A stretch of 64,000 bases of DNA from Parvicella sp963922585 (GCA_963922585.1 CAWUIK010000001.1:35842-99841); one strand, 5' to 3'; counted from the stretch's first letter, positions 36,848-44,637 are shown. The notes: generated from the sequence alone by a model not told the origin. Translations and numbers: made by a program.

Positions 36848-37885
36848 TCAGACAATTAGTTTATGCACGCTATTTTTTGTTACATATTCTTTATCATAAG
36901 TCGTATTATTTTTGAATAGTATATATACCAATTCTAGTATTTTTCTTTGAATTGCTACAAGCGCTTTCATTTTAACCCCATGTTTAGAAACTAATCTTGA
37001 GTATATATTTTTAAAATTATCATCCCACTTTACTGCCGTCAATGCTGGTAAATACATTGATTTTCGTAAATTTCTATTTCCTTTCTTTGATATTCTAGGT
37101 TTACCTTTAACAGATGTTCCTGATTGTTTTTCTTTAACATCTAAACCAGCATAACTCGATAATTGCGCCTTGTTTCTAATTAATTCAAATCCGTTTGTCT
37201 CTGCTAAAACAATTACAGCTGTTAATTCTCCTACTCCTAGTATAGTTGTAATATTATTTATGAGTTGCTTTAATTTGAGGTTATCTCTAATTATTAAATC
37301 TATATCACTTTTTATCTCCTTTTCCTGCAAATTTAAGAATTTAATCCTCGCTTCCATTCTATCCAAACTCTTTTTATTAGGCTTTGCCTCTGAACTTTCA
37401 GCGTGTTTTTGATTCTTCAAGATACTTCTTTCTTGTACAATTTGATCCCTTTCACGAGTTAATTGCTGAAGTTCTTTATACACATCATTTGGTCTTTGCC
37501 ATTTATCTAATTTTCGTTCTAATCCGAATTGTGTTATAGCTTGAGAACAACTCTTATCTGTTACTGTTTTTAAATCTAGTGTTCGCATATAATTGCTGAT
37601 CTTATTTGGCAAAACCACACTAACTTGATAGTTATTTTCATCTAAATAATAGGCGAATTTTTGATGATACACTCCAGTTGCTTCCATTACGTATTGCACT
37701 TCTACTTCCTTATCTATTAATTTATTTACCCAATCAACCAATAAAGGTATACCAGAATTAGTATTCTTAATAACTTTATAGGCAAATAATTCAATTGAAA
37801 AATCATCAAACATTCTCCCTAATGTAACTACTAATTCTTTTTGTGCTACATCGATTCCTGTTGCTTGTTTTACTATTTTCTTCAT
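36848..37885 (-). CDS. IS110-family transposase (DEDD recombinase)
   Basis: A 345-residue IS110-type recombinase. The N-terminal RuvC-like DEDD domain shows GIDVAQKE (first Asp), the EATGVYH block (Glu) and KTVTDKSCSQAI (later acidic residues). A coiled coil (about 125-200) is followed by the Tnp2/transposase_20 domain: ILGVGELTAVIVLAETNG, LSSYAGLDVKEKQSGTSVKG and the conserved Ser-containing KGNRNLRKSMYLPALTA. All motifs are intact, so the element may be active. Confidence 0.93.
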   Translation of the reverse strand: MKKIVKQATGIDVAQKELVVTLGRMFDDFSIELFAYKVIKNTNSGIPLLVDWVNKLIDKEVEVQYVMEATGVYHQKFAYYLDENNYQVSVVLPNKISNYMRTLDLKTVTDKSCSQAITQFGLERKLDKWQRPNDVYKELQQLTRERDQIVQERSILKNQKHAESSEAKPNKKSLDRMEARIKFLNLQEKEIKSDIDLIIRDNLKLKQLINNITTILGVGELTAVIVLAETNGFELIRNKAQLSSYAGLDVKEKQSGTSVKGKPRISKKGNRNLRKSMYLPALTAVKWDDNFKNIYSRLVSKHGVKMKALVAIQRKILELVYILFKNNTTYDKEYVTKNSVHKLIV

Positions 37886-38100
37886 CTTTTCTATTGTTTA
37901 ATTTGTCATCAAAGTGATGAATCTTCCTCCGTCTTTTCTCCTGTTTGGATATTCTGGATATTAAGTTATACTTAACTCCTTACATTCTGTTCAGACTCAA
38001 AAAGATAAAAAAGAGTGAGGTAATTTCTATGTGTGAATATATTTCAATGAACTATTTAGTCACAAATGAACTCTCACCCTTTTTCACTTCAATATTGCAA
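37886..38100 (-). other. IS110 leader: candidate bridge (guide) RNA region
   Basis: Noncoding DNA directly upstream of the transposase, about 210 bases. IS110-group elements are known to transcribe a structured bridge RNA from a noncoding end. Here a long-range stem is possible between 38008-38019 and 38073-38084 (core GTGAG/CTCAC extended by A/T pairs, one mismatch). The loops that would match donor and target were not resolved. Confidence 0.35.
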
Positions 38101-38144
38101 AGTTAATTTATCAAACAATTGAATTATTTTATTTTTTTTGCAAA

Positions 38145-38335
38145 CATAGGAGACACAGAGCACACAGAGAGTTTCAATTCTGTTTTAGTGATTAAAAATT
38201 TATAATTCTTTTTAGGTTTTTGGTATTGTAAATCGTATAAAAAAAACAGGTAAACTCTGTGACCTTCGTGACTCTGTGGTTCAAAAACTAAGGATTGAAT
38301 ATTAAAAGAATACACACAAAGCACAGATTTTTTAT
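38145..38335. repeat. CACAGAG-type dispersed repeats, inverted pair
   Basis: GACACAGAGCACACAGAGAG at 38150-38169 and, in the opposite orientation, ACTCTGTGACCTTCGTGACT within 38254-38283, then CACACAAAGCACAG near 38312. The inverted pair is about 85 bases apart. This fills much of the 350-base gap between the IS end and the SPOR gene; the open frame across it is composed of repeat and is not taken as a gene. Confidence 0.65.
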
Positions 38336-38448
38336 AGCGAAAAAGTAACCATTTTTTTGTCATACTGATTTTACGAAATAATTACTTCAGTGAGCCTTTA
38401 ACAACAAACCAAGAACTTCAAACTCAGAACCAACTAATTTATTAGTTT

Positions 38449-39546
38449 TTACTTCTTCAACACCCAAGCACTATATTCGCCTGAAGTTGTGATTTGAGAT
38501 TTAGCATTTTTGGCTTCAGAAGAGGATGCGTATTGACCAAAAGCAACTCTGTGTAGTCCTTTATTGTAATCTACAACTAAAGCGTCAAAACCTTTGGATT
38601 GTAGTTCTTTCACAAAAACTTCTGCGTTGGATTGGTCTTTAAAACAACCGCCTATAACAAAATAGCCTTGTTCGGTATTTTTGATGGTAGATGCTTTTTC
38701 TACTTTATCGTCTTCAAAGACTACATCTTCTTTAACTACCTCAGTTGAAATAGTCTCAACAGGCTTTGACTGAATATCAAAAATAGAAAATTCCACTTTT
38801 TCTAAAGTATCAATTGTAAATGTTTTGGAAGCGTAAAACTGATAATTTTGAATTGCTTTGGTAAAAGAAAAAGGATTCAAATCAGAGTATTGAAAATTTC
38901 CTTGAGGGCTTAGCAAATCTGTTTTCAAAGGTATCCAAGCAGCATAAAAACCTAATGGAATAAGCGCTGCCGCTACCCACCATTTGGATTGACTCACTTT
39001 TATGGAAGGCGCATTCGTTTTTTCCAAAGGTTCTTGTATCGCCACCACTTTTCCAAGCGGTTTTCTATCTGATGTTTCAACTGTTTCTTTAGTTGTTATT
39101 TGCACAATAGGAGTTTCCTTTTCTAGTACTGGCAAAGGCAAAGCTTTTACAACAGGAAGTCCAAAACTTGAAAGCAAATAACTTTCTTTTTTGGCATGGA
39201 AACTTACATTGTTTTTTTCGTCTAGGAAAAAAGTACCGATAGCACCCAAATCAAAACGTTTCTTGAGTTGTATTTCGCTTTGAATCGACTTTACAAAAGT
39301 ATCGATAAACTCCGCAGCATTTTGAAATGCAATATTTTCTTCTTTTACAATTTCGTGCGCTAAAAGCCCATCATTATGTTGCAAAAATCTATTGAAAACA
39401 AATCCTTTTTTGGGAGGACAAAGCATTTTCGATTGCGCATCTGCAAAACCAGGAATATAATTCGCCACCAACCCACCAAAATTGGGTATCACCACACAAT
39501 CGTGTTGGTGCATTAGGTTGATGAGATATTTTTCTATGTTTTGCAT
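38449..39546 (-). CDS. HU-CCDC81/SPOR-domain membrane protein
   Basis: A protein with an N-terminal HU-like domain (about 1-125, beginning IEKYLINLMHQHDCVVIPNFGG) characteristic of the bacterial CCDC81-type HU family, a single membrane span at about 189-206 (WWVAAALIPLGFYAAWIPL) and a C-terminal SPOR domain at about 290-365 (YFVIGGCFKDQSNAEVFVKE, later VAFGQYASSSEAKNA). SPOR domains bind denuded septal peptidoglycan, so a role in linking cytoplasmic factors to the division site is plausible. It is a separate transcription unit with a promoter word 25 bases upstream. Confidence 0.88.
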   Translation of the reverse strand: MQNIEKYLINLMHQHDCVVIPNFGGLVANYIPGFADAQSKMLCPPKKGFVFNRFLQHNDGLLAHEIVKEENIAFQNAAEFIDTFVKSIQSEIQLKKRFDLGAIGTFFLDEKNNVSFHAKKESYLLSSFGLPVVKALPLPVLEKETPIVQITTKETVETSDRKPLGKVVAIQEPLEKTNAPSIKVSQSKWWVAAALIPLGFYAAWIPLKTDLLSPQGNFQYSDLNPFSFTKAIQNYQFYASKTFTIDTLEKVEFSIFDIQSKPVETISTEVVKEDVVFEDDKVEKASTIKNTEQGYFVIGGCFKDQSNAEVFVKELQSKGFDALVVDYNKGLHRVAFGQYASSSEAKNAKSQITTSGEYSAWVLKK

Positions 39547-39570
39547 TTTCTAATGTGCCTTTCGAACTCA

Positions 39571-39578
39571 CAAAGATA
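39571..39578 (-). promoter_or_regulatory. Bacteroidetes -7 element (TATCTTTG)
   Basis: Exact TAnnTTTG on the minus strand, 25 bases before the SPOR protein start. Confidence 0.5.
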
Positions 39579-39678
39579 AGTTAATAATATGGCATTTTCA
39601 AAGATTTTTTTTCGCAAAAAGAATAGGTTTTATAAAGATGTTGATTATCAGAAAGAAGTTATTAAAAATTAGTGCCAT

Positions 39679-39719
39679 AAAAAAAAGAGTCATAGATAAT
39701 TTATCTACAACTCTTTTTA
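39679..39719 (-). terminator. Rho-independent terminator of the aminotransferase gene
   Basis: Nested stem: outer arms AAAAAGAGT and ACTCTTTTT, inner arms TAGATAA and TTATCTA. A T-tract follows on the minus strand, just after the aminotransferase stop. Confidence 0.8.
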
Positions 39720-39740
39720 AGATTCAAAATGTTTTTATAA

Positions 39741-40934
39741 TTATTTCAACTTATTCAATGAAATGGTAATTCTTTTCAATGCTTCAATTAAATTGGCTTC
39801 GCTAGCAGCGTAAGAAATCCTAATACATTTATCATCACCAAATGCACTTCCAGTTACTGTGGCTACTTCTGCATCTGTAAGAAGATACATAGCCAAATCA
39901 TCAGCATTCTTGATTGTGTATTCACCATTAGAAGTTCCAAAATAGGCACTGATATCAGGAAAAACATAAAATGCTCCTTCAGGAATATTGATTTTAACTC
40001 TGTCGATTTTTCTCAACTCTGTCAACATCAAATCTCTTCTTTTTTCGAAAGCATCTCTCATTTCGTAAGTAACACTTGGATCTGCTTTCAAAGCTGCAAT
40101 AGCGGCTCTTTGTGCAATAGAGCACGTGCCACTCGTAACTTGACCTTGCATTTTGATACATGCTTTTGCAATCCATGCCGGTGCTCCAATATAACCTAAT
40201 CTCCATCCTGTCATGGCAAATGCTTTTGATAAACCATTTACCGTTACCACTTGTTCATAAACATCCTCAAACTGAGCTAAACTTTGATGTTTTCCTACAA
40301 AATTGATGTGTTCATATATCTCATCACTTATGACAATAATTTCTTTGTGTTTAACTACAACATCTGCCAAACTTCTTAACTCTTCTTTGCTGTATAAACT
40401 TCCAGTTGGATTGCAAGGCGAACTAAAAATCATCATTTTCGTTTTAGGTGTAATTGCTTTTTCAAAAGCGGCTCCAGTTATTTTAAAATCATCATCAATT
40501 GATGTTTCGATAACTACAGGAATACCCTCAGCAAGTTTTACAATCTCTTCGTAAGTAACCCAATAAGGCGCAGGAATTATCACCTCATCACCTGGATTGA
40601 TAAGACTCAAAACGACATTTGCAATAGATTGTTTGGCTCCAGTTGAAGAAACAATTTGATCCATTCCATAAGTCAATCCATTGTCTCTTTTGAATTTTAA
40701 AGCAATGGCTTCTTTCAAATCAGCATAACCTTCTACAGGTGTGTATTGCGTATAATTTTGATCAATACCTTCTTTTGCTGCTTCCTTGATAAAATCAGGT
40801 GTATGAAAATCAGGTTCACCTAGACTCAACCCAATAATATTCTTTCCTTCCGCTTTTAATTCTCTTGTTTTTCTTGCCATCGCAAGTGTTGCAGATTCTG
40901 ACAATCTGTTTAATCTGTCTGAAATTTGAGCCAT
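39741..40934 (-). CDS. aspC: Aspartate aminotransferase (class I PLP)
   Basis: A PLP-dependent aminotransferase of subgroup I-gamma, interconverting aspartate and oxaloacetate with 2-oxoglutarate/glutamate. Visible are SLGEPDFHTPDFI at the N-terminus, the PAPYWVTYEE block, SSPCNPTGSLYS, SDEIYEHINF (cofactor Asp/Tyr), and the Schiff-base Lys in NGLSKAFAMTGWRLGY. The C-terminal Arg in IRISYAASEANL binds the substrate carboxylate. The 397-residue length is standard. Monocistronic, with promoter and terminator. Confidence 0.93.
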   Translation of the reverse strand: MAQISDRLNRLSESATLAMARKTRELKAEGKNIIGLSLGEPDFHTPDFIKEAAKEGIDQNYTQYTPVEGYADLKEAIALKFKRDNGLTYGMDQIVSSTGAKQSIANVVLSLINPGDEVIIPAPYWVTYEEIVKLAEGIPVVIETSIDDDFKITGAAFEKAITPKTKMMIFSSPCNPTGSLYSKEELRSLADVVVKHKEIIVISDEIYEHINFVGKHQSLAQFEDVYEQVVTVNGLSKAFAMTGWRLGYIGAPAWIAKACIKMQGQVTSGTCSIAQRAAIAALKADPSVTYEMRDAFEKRRDLMLTELRKIDRVKINIPEGAFYVFPDISAYFGTSNGEYTIKNADDLAMYLLTDAEVATVTGSAFGDDKCIRISYAASEANLIEALKRITISLNKLK

Positions 40935-40958
40935 TTTAATTACTTTTTAATTGTGATG

Positions 40959-40966
40959 CAAAACTA
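40959..40966 (-). promoter_or_regulatory. Bacteroidetes -7 element (TAGTTTTG)
   Basis: Exact TAnnTTTG on the minus strand, 25 bases before aspC. Confidence 0.5.
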
Positions 40967-41029
40967 ATTAAATCGAGACATCATTTTGGAATTTCTTTTC
41001 CCAAAATTCAAACAAATATTAACAATTTG

Positions 41030-41677
41030 TTATTTTAATTTTGCTGCGAAAGCTTTTTTAAATTTTTCAACTTTAGGCTGAATAACATACTTGCAATATT
41101 GTTCTTCACCGTGAAGGGCAAAATAGTTTTGATGATAATCTTCGGCAGGATAAAACACATCTACAGGAACTACTTCTGTAACAATAGGATTGTCCCAAGC
41201 ACCAGATTTGTTGAGTTCAGAAATATAGAATTCTGACACTTCTTTTTGTGTTTCGCTATGATAAAAAATGGCTGATCTATACTGTGTTCCAACATCATTT
41301 CCTTGTCTATTGAGAGTCGTAGGATCATGGGTTTTCCAGAAAACTTCCAATATTTCTTTGAATGAAATAACATTTGGATCAAAAACTATCTGAGCCACCT
41401 CAGCATGACCCGTAAGGCCAGAACAAACTTCTTTATATGTAGGATTTTTCACTTTTCCGCCCATGTAACCGGATGTTACCGAAACAACACCATTCAACTC
41501 TGTAAAAACTGCTTCTACACACCAAAAACAACCCGCTCCAAGCGTTGCTACTTCCATATTTTCCATATCAATATCATTATTTAAATTTGATTTTTCTGAT
41601 GGAGTTTGTGCATTACAACTTACCAAAGAAAAACTTAACAAAGAAAAACTTAACAAAATTATTAAAACTAACTTCAT
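41030..41677 (-). CDS. msrA: Peptide methionine-S-sulfoxide reductase A, lipoprotein
   Basis: Reduces methionine-S-sulfoxide in proteins. The catalytic GAGCFWCVEAVF motif, GYMGGKVKNPTY, GHAEVAQIVFDP and the HDPTTLNRQGNDVGTQYRS segment define MsrA. An N-terminal lipoprotein signal ends in LVSC, placing the enzyme outside the cytoplasm. The signal contains a short tandem duplication (LLSFSLLSFS), encoded by a duplicated ACTTAACAAAGAAAA unit. There is no fused MsrB. The start at 41677 (MKLVLI) is taken; an ATG two codons earlier (41683) is possible. No obvious promoter word was found. Confidence 0.93.
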   Translation of the reverse strand: MKLVLIILLSFSLLSFSLVSCNAQTPSEKSNLNNDIDMENMEVATLGAGCFWCVEAVFTELNGVVSVTSGYMGGKVKNPTYKEVCSGLTGHAEVAQIVFDPNVISFKEILEVFWKTHDPTTLNRQGNDVGTQYRSAIFYHSETQKEVSEFYISELNKSGAWDNPIVTEVVPVDVFYPAEDYHQNYFALHGEEQYCKYVIQPKVEKFKKAFAAKLK

Positions 41678-41763
41678 GTGCATATTTTTTATCTTAATTA
41701 TTTAATCTATGTATAATCCACAAAATATAATAATTATATCACATAAAATAACAGATAAGCCAT

Positions 41764-41771
41764 TACTTTTG
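41764..41771 (+). promoter_or_regulatory. Bacteroidetes -7 element (TACTTTTG)
   Basis: Exact TAnnTTTG 27 bases before the glycerophosphodiesterase start. Confidence 0.5.
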
Positions 41772-41797
41772 TTGTGCGCATTTCAATTTAATTTAAA

Positions 41798-42649
41798 ATG
41801 AAGTTATTTTTAATTCTATCAATTCTGACCATGACATCACTTACAAACGCACAAGATAGTGTTCAATTCTTTGGACACAGGGGTTGCAGAGGCTTACTTC
41901 CAGAAAATACAATTGAGAGTTTCAATAAGGCTATTGAACTTGGAGTTGATGGCATTGAGTGGGATGTAGTAGTAAGCAAAGATAAAAAGTTGGTGATTTC
42001 ACATGAACCTTATGTTGATGGGAATTATTGTTTAGACAAGAATGGGAAAGACATTTCTGCTGCTGAAGGAAAAAAAGTGAATTTTTATAATCTGACAGTC
42101 GAAGAAATACAAAAATACGATTGTGGAAGTAAGGGTAACGCGAAATTTCCAGAGCAGAAAAAAATCAACTCCTACAAACCAACTGTTCAAGAGGCTTTTG
42201 AAAAAATAGATTTTAAATCTGTTACGATATTATTTGAAGTAAAATCAGAGTCCAAAGATTATGGAACTTATCAGCCAGAGCCTAAAGAATATGCTCGAAT
42301 CATTGCTAATGAAATCAAAGATTTTGAATATAAGTCTAATATAATTTTCATGAGTTTTGATTCACAACTCTTAGAAGAATTATATCAAATATTACCTGAA
42401 TACAGATATGTATATTTGACTTACAAACCATTTGTTTCTATAGATTCATTTTTGAAAGAAATAACTTTTAAACCTTATGCTTTGGGCATGTACTACCCTA
42501 CTATTAGAAAAAAAGATGTGCAAAAAGCAAAGAAAGAAAACATAGACATATTTGCATGGACAGTGAATGATAAAAAGAAAAGCGATAAATTAATTCGATA
42601 TGGCGTTTCTGGAATCATAACAGATTACCCTGATAGAGTGAAGAAATAA
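41798..42649 (+). CDS. Secreted glycerophosphodiester phosphodiesterase
   Basis: Hydrolyses glycerophosphodiesters to glycerol-3-phosphate and an alcohol. A signal peptide (MKLFLILSILTMTSLTNAQ) directs export. GDPD hallmarks are present: FFGHRGCRGLLPENT with the first catalytic His, the metal-binding VDGIEWDVVVSKDKKLVISH with Glu, Asp and the second His, and an internal ILFEVKSE with the later Glu. The end, FAWTVNDKKKSDKLIRYGVS with GIITDYPD, is classical. The 283-residue length suits the periplasmic type. The direction of transcription diverges from msrA. Confidence 0.92.
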   Translation: MKLFLILSILTMTSLTNAQDSVQFFGHRGCRGLLPENTIESFNKAIELGVDGIEWDVVVSKDKKLVISHEPYVDGNYCLDKNGKDISAAEGKKVNFYNLTVEEIQKYDCGSKGNAKFPEQKKINSYKPTVQEAFEKIDFKSVTILFEVKSESKDYGTYQPEPKEYARIIANEIKDFEYKSNIIFMSFDSQLLEELYQILPEYRYVYLTYKPFVSIDSFLKEITFKPYALGMYYPTIRKKDVQKAKKENIDIFAWTVNDKKKSDKLIRYGVSGIITDYPDRVKK

Positions 42650-42650
42650 T

Positions 42651-42717
42651 CGGTGATGGGTTAATGGTTGATGGTTGATGGAAGATGTTTAATGGTTAAT
42701 GGTTGATGGTTAATTGG
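42651..42717. repeat. GGTTGATGGTTAATGG word repeat
   Basis: Seven or so alternating copies of GGTTGATGG and GGTTAATGG follow directly after the glycerophosphodiesterase stop. The next 140 bases up to 42857 show no gene. Confidence 0.75.
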
Positions 42718-42857
42718 ATTGGAAGTTGGAAGATTAAAATTGGTAATTATGAATTTATAAATACGTTAGACTTAGGACGTGATACATTTAACTATGGAAC
42801 AGTGGAAAATGTACATTATCATCAATACATCAACTTTTTATGAATAATGGAAGTTAA

Positions 42858-43097
42858 TTAGTTTTTTGGATTACATGCATTTGTAATGTCAAAAAAGGTT
42901 TTCTTTTGACTTTCGCTAAATCTTATTTTACCATATTTTTGTTTCCAGTCTTCAAAACATTGCGTGCCTTGCATGGTGCCTTCATATTTTTCAACTTCTC
43001 TGCACTTACAATATGCTTCAGCAATTTTTTCGGCATCATGTCCTACGCAACTCTGTAAAGTGATTAAAATGAATCCTAAAAACATTATAAACTTCAT
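42858..43097 (-). CDS. Small cysteine-patterned lipoprotein (79 aa)
   Basis: A short lipoprotein with signal MKFIMFLGFILITLQSC, then a compact domain AEAYCKCREVEKY, a further Cys in GTQCFEDWKQKYG, and a last Cys in TNACNPKN. The pattern Y-C-x-C, C-x-x-x-W-x-x-x-Y, C is shared with the two genes upstream at 43144-43770 and 43841-44077. Four Cys could make two disulphides or bind a metal. I know no named family. It may be co-transcribed with the 208-residue relative 46 bases upstream. Confidence 0.7.
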   Translation of the reverse strand: MKFIMFLGFILITLQSCVGHDAEKIAEAYCKCREVEKYEGTMQGTQCFEDWKQKYGKIRFSESQKKTFFDITNACNPKN

Positions 43098-43143
43098 AAT
43101 TATTTTTTAATTTAAAGATGTAAAAATACAAAAAGAACTAACA

Positions 43144-43770
43144 TTAATTAGCCATTTTTGAAAGAACAGATAAAGCACTTTCAATATCACATTCTACCAT
43201 TTTTTCACCTAATTTCTCACCTTCTTCTGCAGAACCTTTTACACCTTTATAATTTTCAACCCATTCATCAAGACATTTTGTTTTTTCTTCCCCTACTTTT
43301 TCCACACACGCACAAAATTCGTTTCCAGCAGCTTCAACATCAATGCTTTTATTGAAAAATCCAAAACTTTTACTGGGAAAATGTTCTAATAATAGTTCTA
43401 TTTGTTCAAAAGTATGCTCAATCTCTTTAGCTACTTTTTTGTTGTCATAGAGTTTAGCTGCTGTTAATAATATTTTATGTCCGCATTCACAGTCTACTGC
43501 TGCTTTTATTGTTTCTCCAAAATAGTCTGCACTTTCCTCATCATTCATTTTTGACAATTCATTATTAAACTCTTTAATAATTGGCAGACTACATTTTAAA
43601 ACATCCTTTATTTTCTCATTTTCTTGCTCAAGATCAATTATATCGTATTCATCATAAATACCTGCATTTATAAAACAATCACATATATCTTCAATATTAG
43701 ATTTGGCACTATTAGAGCATGAACTCATACTAAAACCGAGAACTATTAGAAGTATTAGATAATTTTTCAC
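43144..43770 (-). CDS. Cysteine-patterned lipoprotein, two-domain (208 aa)
   Basis: A lipoprotein (signal ending SMSSC) with two regions. The first (about 25-115) has ICDCF, KCSL and DCECG Cys motifs. The second (about 145-208) repeats the small-domain pattern of its neighbours: NEFCACVEKVGEEKTKCLDE, then W-x-x-x-Y and ECD. It therefore looks like a larger paralogue built around the same four-Cys unit. Export to the envelope is expected. No function is known to me. Confidence 0.7.
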   Translation of the reverse strand: MKNYLILLIVLGFSMSSCSNSAKSNIEDICDCFINAGIYDEYDIIDLEQENEKIKDVLKCSLPIIKEFNNELSKMNDEESADYFGETIKAAVDCECGHKILLTAAKLYDNKKVAKEIEHTFEQIELLLEHFPSKSFGFFNKSIDVEAAGNEFCACVEKVGEEKTKCLDEWVENYKGVKGSAEEGEKLGEKMVECDIESALSVLSKMAN

Positions 43771-43790
43771 TTATTATAATTTAGGTAAAA

Positions 43791-43820
43791 AAAAAGCACC
43801 TCAAATTGAAGTGCTTTGAT
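43791..43820 (-). terminator. Rho-independent terminator of the 78-aa lipoprotein gene
   Basis: On the minus strand AAAGCACTTCAA, a short loop and TTGAGGTGCTTTTTTTTT: a strong stem followed by nine T. It ends the unit at 43841-44077. Confidence 0.9.
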
Positions 43821-43840
43821 AAATTAGTTAAAATACTGGA

Positions 43841-44077
43841 CTATAAACCAGGCATACACTCTTTCATTTTTTCTTCAGCAATCTTCTTTTGCTCTTCAGT
43901 TGCTTTAGCATCTTTGTATTTGGCAGACCACTCATCAACACATTTTAACATTTCTTCAGGATCTGTCTTTTCTGTACAAGCACAGTATTCTTTTGCCATT
44001 GTTTCTCCATCAACACCTCCACATGATGTCATACCTAAAGCAGCAACAACTGCTAATGATAATAATACTTTTTTCAT
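43841..44077 (-). CDS. Small cysteine-patterned lipoprotein (78 aa)
   Basis: Signal MKKVLLSLAVVAALGMTSC with GG after the lipid Cys. The mature part reads AKEYCACTEKTDPEEMLKC, then VDEWSAKYKD, a charged helix, and a final KECMPGL. This is the cleanest example of the pattern Y-C-x-C ... C-x-x-x-W-x-x-x-Y ... C shared by the cluster. It has its own terminator. I recognise no family. Confidence 0.75.
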   Translation of the reverse strand: MKKVLLSLAVVAALGMTSCGGVDGETMAKEYCACTEKTDPEEMLKCVDEWSAKYKDAKATEEQKKIAEEKMKECMPGL

Positions 44078-44177
44078 TTTTAAGTTTTTTTTTTTAAATT
44101 AATAAGTGGCGTAAAATTATAATTATTTTTAATAATAACAAACCGTAATAAACTAAAATATTTTATTTAATAAAATT

Positions 44178-44450
44178 TTAATTTTCGGAAGTACTCTTCA
44201 AAGCAGCACAATTATCTCTCATTTGTTCAAACGCCTTCATGTCTTTTTCTTGAAGTTCGACAGACATTTTTTCACATTCTTGAAGTTTCTTTTCTAAACT
44301 TTCTTGATCCAATTCGGATTTGGTTTCGTTGAGTTCTGTATAACAAACACAAACTTTATCTGCCTCTTCTGGTGATACTCCACCACAAGAAGATAGTATT
44401 AAAGTAGCCAATACTAATATTGATGATAATGATTTTTTATTTTTAGTTAT
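44178..44450 (-). CDS. Cysteine-patterned lipoprotein without a standard start codon
   Basis: The conceptual frame reads TKNKKSLSSILVLATLILSS followed by Cys, a complete lipoprotein signal, then EADKVCVCYTELNE, QECEK and DNCAALK. No ATG, GTG or TTG precedes the signal: the only standard start in frame is a TTG at 44411, which would leave just eight residues before the lipid Cys. An ATA at 44450-44448 sits where a start is expected. Either it starts at a rare codon or it has lost its start. The Cys spacing is related to, but looser than, that of its neighbours. Confidence 0.45.
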   Translation of the reverse strand: MTKNKKSLSSILVLATLILSSCGGVSPEEADKVCVCYTELNETKSELDQESLEKKLQECEKMSVELQEKDMKAFEQMRDNCAALKSTSEN

Positions 44451-44489
44451 TTTAAAGATTATCTAATTTGAAAGCAATTTAATAAAAAA

Positions 44490-44612
44490 TCACATACATT
44501 CATTTGTTGTCAGCAAAAACTCTTGTTTTTTTTTGCTTTCTTCACTTTCAACGGAAGTCCCACAAGCAACTAAAATCAAACTTAATCCTAAAATTGTTGT
44601 AATTTTTTTCAT
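44490..44612 (-). CDS. Very short lipoprotein (40 aa)
   Basis: Reads MKKITTILGLSLILVAC, then GTSVESEESKKKQEFLL and TTNECM. The signal is convincing, but the mature part is only 24 residues with one further Cys, so it may be a truncated member of the neighbouring lipoprotein cluster. A run of nine A (T on the plus strand, 44526-44534) lies in it, but neither one-base shift gives a longer frame. It starts 25 bases after the prfC stop and may be read from the prfC transcript. Confidence 0.45.
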   Translation of the reverse strand: MKKITTILGLSLILVACGTSVESEESKKKQEFLLTTNECM

Positions 44613-44637
44613 TATTTTTTAAATATTGCAATTCTTT

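Larger units (their letters stand above)
36780..38100 (-). mobile_element. IS110-family insertion sequence (ends approximate)
   Basis: The transposase gene plus about 210 bases of upstream noncoding DNA. IS110 elements lack long terminal inverted repeats and often make no target duplication, so the exact ends cannot be set by eye. A short shared word AGACTC occurs at 36833-36838 and 37993-37998 but is weak evidence. A hairpin with arms TAGCGTG (36841-36847) and CACGCTA (36866-36872) overlaps the transposase stop codon. No second copy is present in the window. Confidence 0.65.

Noticed and set aside
36833..37998. AGACTC words as target duplication of the IS110 element
   Set aside because: Six-base word in AT-rich DNA can match by chance, and IS110 elements do not make regular target duplications.
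38124..38363. Open frame of 79 codons on the minus strand
   Set aside because: It runs through the CACAGAG-type repeats and its protein is a translation of those words; no signal or family resemblance.
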